Assembly: GCF_026343125.1 (NCBI RefSeq) | Contig: NZ_JAPEMB010000001.1 | Location: forward strand, 5,337,501-5,401,500 | From: Streptomyces sp. NBC_00094 | GTDB taxonomy: Bacteria > Actinomycetota > Actinomycetes > Streptomycetales > Streptomycetaceae | DNA length: 64,000 nucleotides | Direction: 5' to 3' | Shown here: positions 1-7,303 of the stretch, in pieces | How the letters are laid out: every line of letters starts with the position of its first letter | Numbering within the stretch: position 1 is the stretch's first letter | Translations under genes and position numbers: made by a program | Notes under the pieces: generated by a model | What the model was told of the DNA's origin: nothing | The model's input: the letters and a program-made list of their open reading frames with translations, nothing else | Databases searched by the model: none

Positions 1-276
1 GAACACCACGTCCTGCGAGCCGCCAGAACCGAGCAGCAGACCGACCAGTGGAAGAACCGCTACCAGATCCGTGCCGGCGTCGAGGGCACCATCTCCCAAG
101 GCATCCTGCGCTGCGGCCTGCGCAGATCCCGCTACCGAGGTCTGACCAAGACCAGTCTCCAGCACCAGCTCACCGGTGCCGCCATTAACCTCGCCCGCAT
201 CGACGCCCACCTCACCGGCCAACGCAGAGCCCCCACCCGGATCAGCCCCTTCGCAGCACTCCGCCCCGCTGGATGA
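1..276 (+). CDS. Transposase, C-terminal fragment (cut by window start)
   Basis: The frame is open from the first base to a TGA at 274-276, giving the last 91 residues of a protein whose start lies outside the window. The run YQIRAGVEGTIS fits the Y(2)R(3)E signature around the catalytic Glu of DDE transposases, and the following LRRSRYRGLTKT and AAINLARID segments resemble the C-terminal end of IS1182/IS5-type enzymes. The stop codon lies inside a perfect palindrome (261-291). Whether the element is intact cannot be judged from here. Family assignment is from memory of the motif. Confidence 0.7.
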   Translation, partial: EHHVLRAARTEQQTDQWKNRYQIRAGVEGTISQGILRCGLRRSRYRGLTKTSLQHQLTGAAINLARIDAHLTGQRRAPTRISPFAALRPAG

Positions 277-291
277 CATCCAGCGGGGCGG
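261..291. terminator. Perfect 15-bp palindrome at the transposase stop codon
   Basis: Arms CCGCCCCGCTGGATG (261-275) and CATCCAGCGGGGCGG (277-291) are exact reverse complements around one base. The transposase stop lies inside. It probably folds as a terminator that protects the convergent helicase gene or the element; it could also be part of the insertion-sequence end. No T-run follows. Confidence 0.5.
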
Positions 292-350
292 AATTGACCA
301 ACAGCGTCCCTGGAGAGGGAACGGGCCGCACGGTGGTGACGCGGTGAGGC

Positions 351-3158
351 TCAGGCCTCGGTCGTGGCCGCCGCCTTCTTGGTGGTGCGGCGACGCGGGG
401 CCTTCGGGGCCTCCTCGACGGCCGGGGCCTCGACGGCCTCGGCGGCCGCGGCCTTCTTCGTCGTACGGCGACGCGTCGGCGTCTTCGGCTCCGAAGCGTC
501 CGGCGCCTCGGCGGCGACGGCCTTCTTCGTGGCGCGACGACGGGGAGCCTTGGGGGCCTCCTCGACAGCGGCCTCGACGACGACCTCGGCGGCCGCGGCC
601 TTCTTGGTCGTACGGCGACGCGGGGCGGCCTTGGGGGCCTCCTCGGCGACGGGCTCGGCGGGGGCTTCGGCCACGGGGGCTTCGGCCGGGGCTTCGGCGG
701 TCACCGGGGAGCCTGCGGGCCTGCGGGCCGTGCGGCGGGCGCGAGGGGCCTTGGGGGCTTCCTCGGCGATCGGCTCGGCGGGGGCTTCGGCCACGGGGGC
801 TTCGGCCGGGGCTTCGGCGGTCACCGGGGAGCCTGCGGGCCTGCGGGCCGTGCGGCGGGCGCGAGGGGCCTTGGGGGCTTCCTCGGCGACCGGCTCGGCG
901 GGGGCCTCGGCCACCGGGGCCTCGACAGCAGCTTCGGCGGTCACCGGGGAGCCTGCGGGCCTGCGGGCCGTGCGGCGGGCGCGAGGAGCCTTGGGAGCCT
1001 CCTCGGCGACCGGCTCGGCGGGGGCCTCGGCCACCGGGGCCTCGACCGCAGCCTCGGCGGTCACCGGGGAACCGGCAGCCTTGCGGACCGTGCGGCGACG
1101 GCGCGGGGCGGGAACCTCGGCCGTGACCTCGGCGGTGGCGGCGACGGCCTCGACGACCGGGGCGGCGACGGCCTCGACGACCGGCTCCGCCACGGCCTTC
1201 TTGGCCGTACGGCGACGGGGGGCCTTCTTCGGCTCCGCCGGGGCCTCCGCGGGGGCCTCGACGACCGGGGCGGCAGGCGCCTCGGCGACCGGAGCGTTCC
1301 GCAGGGCGGCCGCGGCGGTCTCGACCGTCTGGAAGGAACCGGTGTCCTCGACCGGACGCAGCACACGGGGACGACGACGGCGCGGGGCCGGGGCGGTCTC
1401 CTGGGCGACGGGGGCCGGAGCGACGGGCGCGGCCGTCACGGCCTCCGGGCGGGCGACGCGGGCACGGCGACGGGGAGCCTTCGGCTCCGCCACCGGCACC
1501 TCGGCGACGACGGCCGGAGCGGTTGCGACAGCCGGAGCCGCCGGAGCGGCCTTGGCCACCGGCGCGGCCTGAGCGACCGGCGCGGTCTGGACCGGCTGGG
1601 CGGCGACCGGAGCGGTGCCCGGGCCACCGGGACGGGTGCGGCGACGGCGACGCGGGGTGCGCGGGCCGGACTCGGCCGCCGCGTCCTCGGTCACCGAGGC
1701 GACGGAAGCGGCCGGAGCGGCCGACACGGTGACCGGAGCCGTCGACGCCGGGGCGTCGCCGGAGTCGCCGCCACCACGGGTGCGCCGACGCTGACGCGGG
1801 GTCCGCGTCCGGGCCGGGAGCTCTTCGACCTTCTCGACCTTGTCGGTCTTCGGGCCGCGCCCACGGCGTCCGCCGGGCTCGCCCAGGTCCTCCAGCTCCT
1901 CCGCGCCCAGACCCGCACGGGTCCGCTCGGTGCGGGGCAGGATGCCCTTGGTGCCCGCCGGGATGTCCAGCTCCTCGTAGAGGTGCGGGGACGAGGAGTA
2001 CGTCTCGACCGGGTCGTGGAAGTCCAGCTCCAGCGCCTTGTTGATGAGCTGCCAGCGCGGGATATCGTCCCAGTCGACCAGCGTCACCGCCGTGCCCTTG
2101 TTGCCCGCGCGGCCGGTGCGGCCCACGCGGTGGAGGAAGGTCTTCTCGTCCTCGGGGGACTGGTAGTTGATGACGTGGGTGACACCCTCGACGTCGATGC
2201 CGCGCGCGGCGACGTCGGTGCAGACGAGGACGTCGACCTTGCCGTTGCGGAAGGCGCGCAGCGCCTGCTCGCGGGCGCCCTGGCCGAGGTCGCCGTGGAC
2301 CGCGCCGGACGCGAAGCCGCGACGCTCCAGCTGCTCGGCGATGTCGGCCGCCGTGCGCTTGGTGCGGCAGAAGATCATCGCGAGCCCGCGGCCGTTGGCC
2401 TGCAGGATGCGGGAGACCATCTCCGGCTTGTCCATGTTGTGCGCGCGGTAGACGTGCTGCTTGATGTTGGCGACGGTCACGCCCTCGCCGTCGGGCGAGG
2501 TGGCCCGGATGTGCGTGGGCTGCGACATGTAGCGGCGGGCCAGGCCGATGACCGCGCCCGGCATGGTCGCCGAGAACAGCATGGTCTGACGCTTCGGCGG
2601 CAGCATGTTCATGATCTTCTCGACGTCGGGCAGGAAGCCCAGGTCGAGCATCTCGTCGGCCTCGTCCAGGACGAGGACCTTGACGTGCGACAGGTCGAGC
2701 TTGCGCTGGCCGGCCAGGTCGAGCAGACGGCCGGGGGTGCCGACGATGACGTCGACGCCCTTCTTCAGTGCCTCGACCTGGGGCTCGTACGCGCGGCCGC
2801 CGTAGATGGCGAGCACGCGGACGTTGCGCACCTTGCCGGCGGTCAGGAGGTCGTTCGTGACCTGCTGGCACAGCTCGCGGGTGGGGACGACGACGAGCGC
2901 CTGCGGGGCGTCGGTCAGCTGCTCGGGCTTCGCCCGGCCGGCCTCGACGTCCGCGGGAACGGTCACGCGCTCCAGGATCGGAAGGCCGAAACCGAGGGTC
3001 TTGCCCGTACCGGTCTTGGCCTGGCCGATGACATCGGTGCCGGTGAGGGCGACCGGGAGGGTCATCTCCTGGATGGGGAAGGGGGTGACGATGCCGACGG
3101 CCTCAAGCGCCTCGGCCGTCTCGGGAAGGATTCCGAGCTCTCGGAAAGTCGTAGTCAG
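351..3158 (-). CDS. DEAD-box ATP-dependent RNA helicase with very long basic Ala/Pro-rich tail
   Basis: About 935 residues. The helicase core fills roughly the first 400: motif I AKTGTGKT near 47-54, DEAD near 165-168, SAT near 196-198 and HRVGRTGRAG further on. It should unwind RNA duplexes in ribosome assembly or mRNA decay. The remaining 500 or more residues are low complexity, made of Ala, Pro, Glu, Val and clusters such as PRRRRT and KKA, including a 40-residue tandem repeat (nt 640-1090); such tails bind RNA in related proteins (inference). The Q-motif region (TTFRELGIL...FPIQ) lies upstream of the first ATG (3065). The best start is a CTG at 3156-3158, seven bases after AAGAGG; no ATG, GTG or TTG in that frame is better placed. 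Confidence 0.9.
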   Translation of the reverse strand: MTTTFRELGILPETAEALEAVGIVTPFPIQEMTLPVALTGTDVIGQAKTGTGKTLGFGLPILERVTVPADVEAGRAKPEQLTDAPQALVVVPTRELCQQVTNDLLTAGKVRNVRVLAIYGGRAYEPQVEALKKGVDVIVGTPGRLLDLAGQRKLDLSHVKVLVLDEADEMLDLGFLPDVEKIMNMLPPKRQTMLFSATMPGAVIGLARRYMSQPTHIRATSPDGEGVTVANIKQHVYRAHNMDKPEMVSRILQANGRGLAMIFCRTKRTAADIAEQLERRGFASGAVHGDLGQGAREQALRAFRNGKVDVLVCTDVAARGIDVEGVTHVINYQSPEDEKTFLHRVGRTGRAGNKGTAVTLVDWDDIPRWQLINKALELDFHDPVETYSSSPHLYEELDIPAGTKGILPRTERTRAGLGAEELEDLGEPGGRRGRGPKTDKVEKVEELPARTRTPRQRRRTRGGGDSGDAPASTAPVTVSAAPAASVASVTEDAAAESGPRTPRRRRRTRPGGPGTAPVAAQPVQTAPVAQAAPVAKAAPAAPAVATAPAVVAEVPVAEPKAPRRRARVARPEAVTAAPVAPAPVAQETAPAPRRRRPRVLRPVEDTGSFQTVETAAAALRNAPVAEAPAAPVVEAPAEAPAEPKKAPRRRTAKKAVAEPVVEAVAAPVVEAVAATAEVTAEVPAPRRRRTVRKAAGSPVTAEAAVEAPVAEAPAEPVAEEAPKAPRARRTARRPAGSPVTAEAAVEAPVAEAPAEPVAEEAPKAPRARRTARRPAGSPVTAEAPAEAPVAEAPAEPIAEEAPKAPRARRTARRPAGSPVTAEAPAEAPVAEAPAEPVAEEAPKAAPRRRTTKKAAAAEVVVEAAVEEAPKAPRRRATKKAVAAEAPDASEPKTPTRRRTTKKAAAAEAVEAPAVEEAPKAPRRRTTKKAAATTEA
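640..1090. repeat. 120-bp tandem repeat in the helicase tail (almost 4 copies)
   Basis: Bases 661-720 and 781-840 are identical, 721-780 and 841-900 differ by one base, and the next units (901-1020 and 1021-1090) are diverged versions. The unit encodes 40 residues containing RRTARRPAGSPVTAEA and APAEPVAEEAPKAPRA. Near identity suggests recent expansion by slippage or recombination. Confidence 0.9.
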
Positions 3159-3548
3159 GGTGCTGCCTCTTCTGTGGACGCGGTGCGAGGCGAACGAAGG
3201 GGGTCGTACCGTGCCGGGATACTTCCGGCCGGATCGTGAAGATCACAGCCAGGTGGCACGGGACCACTGCCGTCGCTCGAGCGTCGAACCGCTGAGGTGA
3301 CCCTTCCGCGGGTCCGCCGGAAGGGCTGTCGGGCCGGAGCCGATCGGGCCACCGACCGGGCATCCTCATTCATGAGTCGGCCCACCGGATACGTCCGAAC
3401 GTGCGAAAGCATGTCCGCATACTCAGCAGGCGCTTTATCACTGTACCCCGGAATCGCGCATGTGTGTTGGGAGAAAACGTGATGAGGGCACGGTCACACT
3501 GACTGACCAGGCCCTTCCCGGTGCCGCGAGCGGGCTATTGTGCGCTCC
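3159..3548. other. Divergent intergenic region, 390 bp
   Basis: This gap separates the helicase (leftward) from the ferritin-like gene (rightward). It must hold the helicase promoter and probably a long 5' leader. An 8-bp hairpin (CCCTTCCG at 3301-3308 and CGGAAGGG at 3318-3325) lies in it. I found no convincing -35/-10 pair for the helicase. The rightward gene has its own -10 at 3536-3541. A 36-codon ORF at 3372 shows no coding character. Confidence 0.5.
3536..3541 (+). promoter_or_regulatory. -10 element for leaderless transcription of the ferritin-like gene
   Basis: TATTGT (fits TANNNT) ends seven bases before the ATG at 3549, so transcription would begin at about the start codon. No Shine-Dalgarno sequence precedes the ATG. 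The same arrangement recurs at several genes in this window. Confidence 0.5.
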
Positions 3549-4271
3549 ATGGAGACGCCTGACAACGCCACACCGACCGGGATCGCCGCCGAGGACTGGG
3601 CCACCGCATCCGCCGACCCCCAGTACCGCGCCGCCGTGATCGACCTCCTCGGCGCGCTCGCCTACGGAGAGCTGGCGGCCTTCGAGCGGCTCGCCGAGGA
3701 CGCCAAGCTGGCGCCGACCCTCGCGGACAAGGCGGAGCTGGCGAAGATGGCCTCGGCCGAGTTCCACCACTTCGAGCAGCTGCGGAACCGGCTCGCGGCC
3801 GTCGACGCCGAGCCGACCGCCGCGATGGAGCCCTTCGCCAAGGCGCTCGACGACTTCCACCGCCAGACCGCGCCGTCGGACTGGCTGGAGGGCCTGGTCA
3901 AGGCGTACGTCGGCGACTCGATCGCCAGCGACTTCTACCGGGAGGTCGCGGCCCGGCTCGACTCGGACACGCGCGGGCTCGTCCTGTCGGTCCTCGACGA
4001 CACCGGCCACGGCAACTTCGCCGTGGAGAAGGTCCGTGCGGCCATCGACGCCGACCCCCGCGTCGGCGGCCGGCTCGCGCTCTGGGCGCGCCGCCTGATG
4101 GGCGAGGCGCTCTCGCAGGCCCAGCGCGTGGTCGCCGAGCGCGACGCGCTGTCGACGATGCTGGTCGGCGGTGTCGCGGACGGCTTCGACCTCGCCGAGG
4201 TCGGCCGCATGTTCTCCCGGATCACCGAGGCCCACACCAAGCGCATGGCAGCGCTCGGCCTGGCCGCGTAA
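3549..4271 (+). CDS. Ferritin-like fold protein (MiaE-like)
   Basis: 240 residues, rich in helix-forming sequence. The segment AEFHHFEQL and spaced acidic residues resemble the actinobacterial ferritin-like family annotated near tRNA hydroxylase MiaE. Such proteins carry a four-helix bundle that may bind a di-iron centre; whether this one is an active hydroxylase cannot be decided from sequence. ATG 3549 is chosen over the in-frame GTG at 3540 because the -10 TATTGT overlaps that GTG. It stands next to the RNA helicase, which is compatible with a role in RNA metabolism but does not show it. Confidence 0.7.
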   Translation: METPDNATPTGIAAEDWATASADPQYRAAVIDLLGALAYGELAAFERLAEDAKLAPTLADKAELAKMASAEFHHFEQLRNRLAAVDAEPTAAMEPFAKALDDFHRQTAPSDWLEGLVKAYVGDSIASDFYREVAARLDSDTRGLVLSVLDDTGHGNFAVEKVRAAIDADPRVGGRLALWARRLMGEALSQAQRVVAERDALSTMLVGGVADGFDLAEVGRMFSRITEAHTKRMAALGLAA

Positions 4272-4318
4272 CACCTGCCGTCACGCCTGTCGTCACACCT
4301 GTCGTCACACCTGTCGTA
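4272..4318. repeat. 12-bp tandem repeat just after the ferritin-like gene
   Basis: Four head-to-tail copies of a CACACCTGTCGT-like unit (the first two diverged) directly follow the stop codon. Simple-sequence expansion; no function visible. Confidence 0.7.
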
Positions 4319-4337
4319 CGTCGTCGGGCGGCGCTGT

Positions 4338-4607
4338 TCACGCCGCCGCTGATCGTCGCAGCCGGCGCGCCGCCGGGCGGATCAGCAGCGAGAGCAGCAC
4401 CGCCGCGACCGCCACCGCACCGATCAGTGTGGCGAGGAAGTGGCCGGGGCCCAGGGCCCCGTGGGTGACGAGCGCGCCGAACACTCCGCCCAGCGCGCCC
4501 GAGGCGAGGACGGTCCCCCGAGAGGGGAGGCGGTCGGCCAGCCGGTGCACGGCTGCCCATGCCAGGGCGAAACCGAGCAGTGCGGAACCGAGGGCTTCCA
4601 GGAACAC
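4338..4607 (-). CDS. Small integral membrane protein, unknown function
   Basis: 89 residues from a GTG (4605-4607) preceded five to six bases upstream by GAGGTGAT, a good ribosome binding site. Three hydrophobic segments are visible: ALGSALLGFALAWAAV near the N-terminus, VLASGALGGVFGALV in the middle and FLATLIGAVAVAAVLLSLL near the end, followed by an Arg-rich tail (RPAARRLRRS). I do not recognise a named family; similar small proteins occur at this place in Streptomyces genomes. It lies convergent to the ferritin-like gene. Confidence 0.7.
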   Translation of the reverse strand: MFLEALGSALLGFALAWAAVHRLADRLPSRGTVLASGALGGVFGALVTHGALGPGHFLATLIGAVAVAAVLLSLLIRPAARRLRRSAAA

Positions 4608-4682
4608 GGCGGATCACCTCGCGGGTGCTGCGGGGCGGGTGGTGCGGTCGTAGCCCTCCTACCCCCGGCCTCCGGAACGCAA

Positions 4683-4736
4683 TCCTTCCGTACCGCCTGA
4701 CGTGGCCGTTCGGGCACGTCAGGCGGTACGGAAGGA
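4683..4736. terminator. Perfect 22-bp inverted repeat
   Basis: Arms 4683-4704 and 4715-4736 are exact reverse complements around a 10-base loop (gccgttcggg). It is followed at once by a second hairpin (4742-4780). Together they separate the DUF3107 gene from the small membrane gene, both transcribed leftward. Likely a strong terminator, possibly also a regulatory structure. Confidence 0.75.
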
Positions 4737-4741
4737 CAGAC

Positions 4742-4780
4742 GAGAGGCCCGGCGGACCGAAACGGTCCGCCGGGCCTCTC
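4742..4780. terminator. 18-bp hairpin, terminator of the DUF3107 gene
   Basis: Arms GAGAGGCCCGGCGGACCG (4742-4759) and CGGTCCGCCGGGCCTCTC (4763-4780) pair perfectly around AAA. It sits 15 bases beyond the stop of the leftward DUF3107 gene. Confidence 0.85.
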
Positions 4781-4795
4781 TCATGGATCCGGGAC

Positions 4796-5023
4796 TCAGA
4801 GGGCGCCGAAGCCCACCCGACGCACGGCGGGCTCGCCGAGCTCCACGTACGCGATCTTCTCGGCCGGAATGAGGATCTTGCGACCCTTCTCGTCCGAGAG
4901 GCTGAGCAGCTGCGCCTTGCCGGCGAGTGCGTCGGCCACCGCGCGCTCCACCTCCTCGGCGGACTGCCCGCTCTCCAGAACGATCTCCCGGGGTGCGTGC
5001 TGCACGCCGATCTTGACCTCCAC
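4796..5023 (-). CDS. DUF3107 family small protein
   Basis: 75 residues beginning VEVKIGVQHAPREIVLES at a GTG (5021-5023), with GGAGGG eight bases upstream. The fold appears to be a short beta-rich N-terminus, a helix (SAEEVERAVADALAG) and two strands ending in VRRVGFGAL. This matches the actinobacterial DUF3107 family as I remember it; members are small ATP-independent proteins of unknown role that often stand beside a TetR regulator, as here. A terminator follows. Confidence 0.85.
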   Translation of the reverse strand: MEVKIGVQHAPREIVLESGQSAEEVERAVADALAGKAQLLSLSDEKGRKILIPAEKIAYVELGEPAVRRVGFGAL

Positions 5024-5164
5024 GGCTATGTCCCTCCGAACGGTCAGCGTTGCGCGAATTACCCGCGCCGTACGCTGCACACATTAGCCCGGTGAGGGGA
5101 CGCGCACGGCTCAGCCGGAGCACGCCAGGAGCGAACAGCCCACGGGAATGCCCCGGGACGGGCC

Positions 5165-5824
5165 TCAGTGACCCTCGGCGCTCAGCTGACCGTCGACCGC
5201 GTGCAGCGGGAAGCCGGCGATACCGCGCCATGCGAGCGAGGTCAGCAGCCCGACCGCCTTCTCGCGGGGGATCTTGGACTCGCTGGACAGCCAGTAGCGG
5301 GCCACGACCTGGGAGACGCCGCCGAGACCCACGGCGAGCAGCATCGACTCGTCCTTGGAGAGACCGGTGTCCTCGGCGATCACATCGGAGATCGCCTCGG
5401 CGCACTGCAGGCTCACCCGGTCCACGCGCTCACGCACGGCGGGCTCGTTGGTGAGGTCGGACTCGAAGACCAGCCGGAAGGCGCCGCCCTCGTCCTCCAC
5501 GTAGGCGAAGTACGCGTCCATCGTCGCCGCGACCCGGAGCTTGTTGTCCGTGGTCGAGGCCAGCGCGGTGCGCACCGCCAGGAGGAGGGACTCGCAGTGC
5601 TGGTCCAGCAGGGCGAGGTAGAGCTCCAGCTTCCCGGGGAAGTGCTGGTAGAGCACCGGCTTGCTGACGCCGGCCCGTTCGGCGATGTCGTCCATCGCGG
5701 CCGAGTGGTACCCCTGGGCGACGAAGACCTCCTGGGCCGCGCCGAGCAGCTGGTTCCGTCGGGCACGTCGCGGCAGGCGCGTGCCCCGAGGGCGTGCTGC
5801 CTCTGTCTGCTCGATGGCGCTCAC
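5165..5824 (-). CDS. TetR/AcrR family transcriptional regulator
   Basis: 219 residues from GTG 5824 (GGGAGG four to five bases upstream); an ATG eight codons earlier (5848) is possible. A helix-turn-helix of TetR type is seen in LLGAAQEVFVAQGYHSAAMDD followed by IAERAGVSKPVLYQHFPGKLELYLALLD. The C-terminal two thirds are a helical ligand-binding domain. It is probably a dimeric repressor. The target is unknown; the 140-bp leader of the downstream DUF3107 gene and its own promoter are the first candidates. Confidence 0.9.
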   Translation of the reverse strand: MSAIEQTEAARPRGTRLPRRARRNQLLGAAQEVFVAQGYHSAAMDDIAERAGVSKPVLYQHFPGKLELYLALLDQHCESLLLAVRTALASTTDNKLRVAATMDAYFAYVEDEGGAFRLVFESDLTNEPAVRERVDRVSLQCAEAISDVIAEDTGLSKDESMLLAVGLGGVSQVVARYWLSSESKIPREKAVGLLTSLAWRGIAGFPLHAVDGQLSAEGH

Positions 5825-5970
5825 GCGGCCTCCCAAGATTCGATCCATGCGCGCTGTCGCGCCGCGCCGCCATCGTACTTTTGGGTAACCCGGCTGTGCG
5901 CGGTGCGAACGCAGAATTTCACGGACCGGACGCCCTGGTCGACAGTCGATTCAAGATTAAACCGAACAAA

Positions 5971-6186
5971 TCAACGGTAGTCGTCCTCGTCGAGGGCGAC
6001 GACACGGGCCTGATCGGACGCGTCGGCCTCGTCAGCGGACTCGTGCTCGACGTGTGTGGGGTGCTCGTCCTCCCGTTGCTGCAGTTCCGTGTGCTGCTCA
6101 GCCGCGTCGGCCTCGGGGATTTCCTGGTCGAGCACGACGACCTCTTCCTCGGTGAATGTGTCCGGCTCGGTCGGATCGACAGTCAT
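5971..6186 (-). CDS. Small acidic protein, unknown function
   Basis: 71 residues from ATG 6186, with GGAAGGAAC upstream. About a third of the residues are Asp or Glu (for example TEEEVVVLDQEIPEADAAEQ), it has no hydrophobic core, and it ends in ALDEDDYR. It is probably intrinsically disordered. Similar acidic proteins are annotated as hypothetical in Streptomyces. The upstream extension that can be read to 6330 is Arg-rich and overlaps the divergent hydrolase promoter, so it is rejected as coding. Confidence 0.7.
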   Translation of the reverse strand: MTVDPTEPDTFTEEEVVVLDQEIPEADAAEQHTELQQREDEHPTHVEHESADEADASDQARVVALDEDDYR

Positions 6187-6315
6187 GAGGTTCCTTCCGG
6201 CGCGCGGGGTCCGCGGTCCTCTCCGATGGCCCTCCCTTCGAGCGTAGGAGCACACTCGGCCCGCCGCACACGGACCTGTGACCCCACCCACACGCGCCGC
6301 CGCGTGATCGTCTCG

Positions 6316-6321
6316 TAATAT
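6316..6321 (+). promoter_or_regulatory. -10 element, leaderless alpha/beta hydrolase gene
   Basis: TAATAT ends seven bases before ATG 6329 and no ribosome binding site lies between, predicting leaderless transcription of the hydrolase and DUF3152 pair. Confidence 0.55.
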
Positions 6322-6328
6322 TGCGGCC

Positions 6329-7294
6329 ATGTCCTCGACCGAGCTGCCGGAAACCCGGACCGCTGCCGCACCTCAGGCGTCGCGGATCCGCGACGTACGG
6401 GTCGCCGACGGCGAGGAGCTCCGCTCCGTCGCCCTCCCCGGACTCACCCTGACCGTCCGCGCCCGGCCCGGCACCCGGCCCGGCCTGCCGCCCGCGCTGT
6501 ACGTCCACGGCCTCGGCGGTTCCTCGCAGAACTGGTCGGCGCTCATGCCGCTGCTCGCGGACCTCGTCGACGGCGAGGCCGTCGACCTGCCCGGCTTCGG
6601 CGACTCCCCGCCGCCCGACGACGGCAACTACTCGGTCACCGGGCACGCCCGGGCCGTCATCCGGCTCCTCGACGCCGGCGGACGCGGACCGGTCCACCTC
6701 TTCGGCAACTCGCTGGGCGGCGCCGTCGCCACCCGTGTCGCCGCCGTGCGACCCGACCTGGTCCGCACCCTCACCCTCATCGCACCGGCCCTGCCCGAGC
6801 TGCGCGCCCAGCGCACCGCCTGGCCCACCGTGATGCTCGCGGTGCCCGGCGTCGCCTCGCTCTTCGCGAAGCTCTCCAAGGACTGGACGCCCGAGCAGCG
6901 GGTCCGCGGGGTGCTGTCGCTCTGTTACGGAGACCCCGACCGGGTCACCGAGGAGGGCTTCCGGCACGCCGTCGAGGAGATGGAGCGGCGCCTGGAGCTC
7001 CCGTACTTCTGGGACGCGATGGCCCGCTCCTCGCGCGGCATCGTCGACGCGTACACGCTCGGCGGGCAGCACGGGCTGTGGCGGCAGGCGGAGCGGGTGC
7101 TCGCCCCGACGCTCCTCGTCTACGGCGGGCGCGACCAGCTCGTCGCGTACCGGATGGCCCGGAAGGCGGCCGCCGCCTTCCGTGGATCGCGCCTGCTGAC
7201 CCTGCCGGACGCGGGGCACGTGGCGATGATGGAGTATCCCGAGACGGTCGCCCAGGCCGCGCGGGAACTGATCGCCGACCACGGTGGGAGCTGA
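6329..7294 (+). CDS. Alpha/beta hydrolase
   Basis: 321 residues. The oxyanion-hole motif HGLGG (60-64), nucleophile elbow GNSLGG (Ser128), acid Asp269 in YGGRDQ and His297 in DAGHVAM give a complete catalytic triad of the alpha/beta-hydrolase fold. Substrate is unknown; the family includes esterases, lipases and meta-cleavage hydrolases. No signal peptide is seen, so it is cytoplasmic. The DUF3152 gene begins nine bases after the stop and is probably co-transcribed. Confidence 0.9.
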   Translation: MSSTELPETRTAAAPQASRIRDVRVADGEELRSVALPGLTLTVRARPGTRPGLPPALYVHGLGGSSQNWSALMPLLADLVDGEAVDLPGFGDSPPPDDGNYSVTGHARAVIRLLDAGGRGPVHLFGNSLGGAVATRVAAVRPDLVRTLTLIAPALPELRAQRTAWPTVMLAVPGVASLFAKLSKDWTPEQRVRGVLSLCYGDPDRVTEEGFRHAVEEMERRLELPYFWDAMARSSRGIVDAYTLGGQHGLWRQAERVLAPTLLVYGGRDQLVAYRMARKAAAAFRGSRLLTLPDAGHVAMMEYPETVAQAARELIADHGGS

Positions 7295-7303
7295 TCCGGG
7301 ACC

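Noticed and set aside
364..1572. Plus-strand Ala/Arg-rich 402-residue frame opposite the helicase tail
   Set aside because: Complement of the repetitive tail; repeats divisible by three keep all frames open.
3372..3482. 36-codon ORF with a TTA codon before the ferritin-like gene
   Set aside because: No ribosome binding site, untypical codons and no similarity; most likely part of the helicase leader region.
6187..6330. N-terminal extension of the small acidic protein
   Set aside because: Arg-rich, unlike the acidic protein, overlaps the divergent gene start, and a good binding site precedes ATG 6186.
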